From Bacillota bacterium (GTDB lineage Bacteria > Bacillota > DTU030 > DUMP01), in contig DURJ01000114.1 in the NCBI GenBank assembly GCA_012837285.1, positions 1 to 33,581 of the forward strand: DNA of 33,581 nucleotides, read 5' to 3'. Below, piece after piece: positions 32,457 through 33,581 of this stretch; the stretch's first letter is position 1; each line of letters opens with the position of its first letter. Below the pieces are notes generated by a model. The model made no database searches, was not told the DNA's origin, and saw nothing but the letters and a program-made list of their open reading frames with translations. The translations under genes and the position numbers were made by a program.

Positions 32457-33581
32457 ATGGCATGTTGGAACCGACGTTGGCTTACGGGGTTACTTCTTCT
32501 AACCCTACTTGTTACCGGCTGCTGGGATCGGCGTGAGCCGGAATTATTGGCATTTGTTTTAGCCGTAGGCCTGGATAAAGACCCTACCACCGAAGAATAC
32601 AAAATAGTGGCCCAAATTTATAATCCCCTAGCCATGGCGCAGGAAATGGGCGGTGGCGGCAGCCAAAAGAAACCTGCTTGGGTAATAGAGGCCAGAGGAA
32701 AAACTCCTTATGAAGCTCGGCAAAATCTAGCTCCTAAAAGCAGCCGGGAGCTGTTTTGGGCTCATACCGGTATTGTGCTGTTAGGGGAGAATCTAGCCCG
32801 AACGGGGATCAGGCCCGTTCTCGACTTGTTTGAGCGGGAGCGGCAGTTAAGACTGATTGCCCGGCCGTTAGTCGTTACAGGAGATATGAAAAAGATTTTA
32901 GCCAGTGAATTTCCCTTAGAAGAAACTAGTGGCAATGCTTTGCTGCGCCAAGTTCAGACCGGTCAGCTTACAAGTTCTATCTCACCGGTATTAGAAACAC
33001 GGGAACTGATAAATACTCTTAGTCAACCGGGATACGAATTATTAATAGCACAGTTAAAAGGTTCCAGCGAAGATGGAGATGGAGATAGTGAAGAGGGGAG
33101 TGCAATTGATGCTCCGCCCCCTATTTACTTGGGCGGAGGAGCTGCTTTTCGCGGTGATCGTATGGTCGGCTGGCTGGATAATAGGGAAAGCAGAGGCTGG
33201 CATTGGGTAGCCGGCAAGGTACGGCGGGCCACCTTGATAGTATCGTCGCCGGTGGATGAACAGCCGGTATCGGTGGAAATTATCTGGGCCCGGCCGAGCG
33301 TGGAACCCGAAGTCAACGGTGACAAAGTTCTAGTTAAAGTTAAGGTTCAAGTACAGGGCCGGGTACAAGATATGGTTTCAGGGGCCGACGTGGTGTTGAA
33401 AGAAGAAGAATTGACTTCTCTGGAACGGCGTACGGCCACAGTGATTAAGAATGAAATAATGCTTGCGGTGCGCCGGGCTCAGGAACTAAACAGCGATATC
33501 TTTGGCTTTGGCAACGGTATTTATCGTCTGAAGCCCAAGGAGTGGGAGCGGTTGGAACCCAGATGGCCAGAAATGTTCTCC
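32457..33581 (+). CDS. gerAC: Germination lipoprotein, GerAC type (3' partial)
   Basis: An open frame of 375 codons runs to the right edge. A signal peptide ends in lipobox LVTGC with the lipidated Cys at residue 22, followed by WDRREPELLAFVLAVGLDKD, the classic start of GerAC. The three-domain family pattern continues to GFGNGIYRLKPKEWERLEPR, leaving only the last few tens of residues outside. An acidic low-complexity insert (SSEDGDGDSEEGSAID) near residue 205 interrupts the usual order. The ATG follows GGAGGTGG. It completes the germinant receptor operon. Confidence 0.95.
   Translation, partial: MACWNRRWLTGLLLLTLLVTGCWDRREPELLAFVLAVGLDKDPTTEEYKIVAQIYNPLAMAQEMGGGGSQKKPAWVIEARGKTPYEARQNLAPKSSRELFWAHTGIVLLGENLARTGIRPVLDLFERERQLRLIARPLVVTGDMKKILASEFPLEETSGNALLRQVQTGQLTSSISPVLETRELINTLSQPGYELLIAQLKGSSEDGDGDSEEGSAIDAPPPIYLGGGAAFRGDRMVGWLDNRESRGWHWVAGKVRRATLIVSSPVDEQPVSVEIIWARPSVEPEVNGDKVLVKVKVQVQGRVQDMVSGADVVLKEEELTSLERRTATVIKNEIMLAVRRAQELNSDIFGFGNGIYRLKPKEWERLEPRWPEMFS

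Noticed and set aside
1-33581. CRISPR arrays, insertion sequences or phage genes
   Set aside because: No direct-repeat array, transposase, integrase or phage structural gene was seen on either strand.

Overview
The window looks like a chromosomal segment of a spore-forming Bacillota, most likely a class Clostridia relative of moderate GC content. Three things point there: a gerA-type germination operon, M-box and TPP riboswitches of the Firmicute kind, and AGGAGG-type ribosome binding sites before nearly every gene. No phage, insertion sequence or CRISPR array is visible. The exact genus cannot be told from the sequence.

Left part (1-10950). A PAS-GGDEF-HD-GYP cyclic-di-GMP protein, cut by the window edge, is followed by a GIY-YIG gene interrupted by an amber codon and then by a PucR-family regulator ending in a clear terminator. 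Next is a tight same-strand operon of seven genes: an OPT-family transporter, an Asp/Glu-racemase-like protein, a DUF917 protein, a DUF1177 protein, an unrecognised protein with a C-terminal cysteine cluster, an AroM-family protein and an M29-type aminopeptidase. It ends in a terminator. Import, racemase-like, hydantoin-related and peptidase functions together suggest uptake and breakdown of a peptide, D-amino-acid or hydantoin-like compound under PucR control. The substrate is not evident, and this is the best candidate here for an undescribed pathway.

Middle (10950-18416). An acetamidase/formamidase with a CxxC...CxxC insertion sits behind a strong promoter and a 230-nt leader. An M-box magnesium riboswitch with terminator then precedes two tandem mgtE genes in a visibly AT-rich block. 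Then come tRNA-Lys(CTT) on the minus strand, a rubrerythrin-like ferritin-fold protein, and a secreted protein with a copper-amine-oxidase-N (stalk) domain.

Right part (18417-33581). An ABC-F ATPase on the minus strand has a leader hairpin that looks like an attenuator. A lipoprotein with Asp-box/YCF48-like repeats and a YbaK-type deacylase follow. The glycine cleavage operon gcvT-gcvH-gcvPA-gcvPB comes next, then a minus-strand thiamine operon under a TPP riboswitch. In that operon thiD survives only as a 57-codon in-frame deletion remnant ahead of thiM, thiE and a HAD phosphatase. The window ends in a gerAA-gerAB-gerAC operon, with gerAC cut by the edge.
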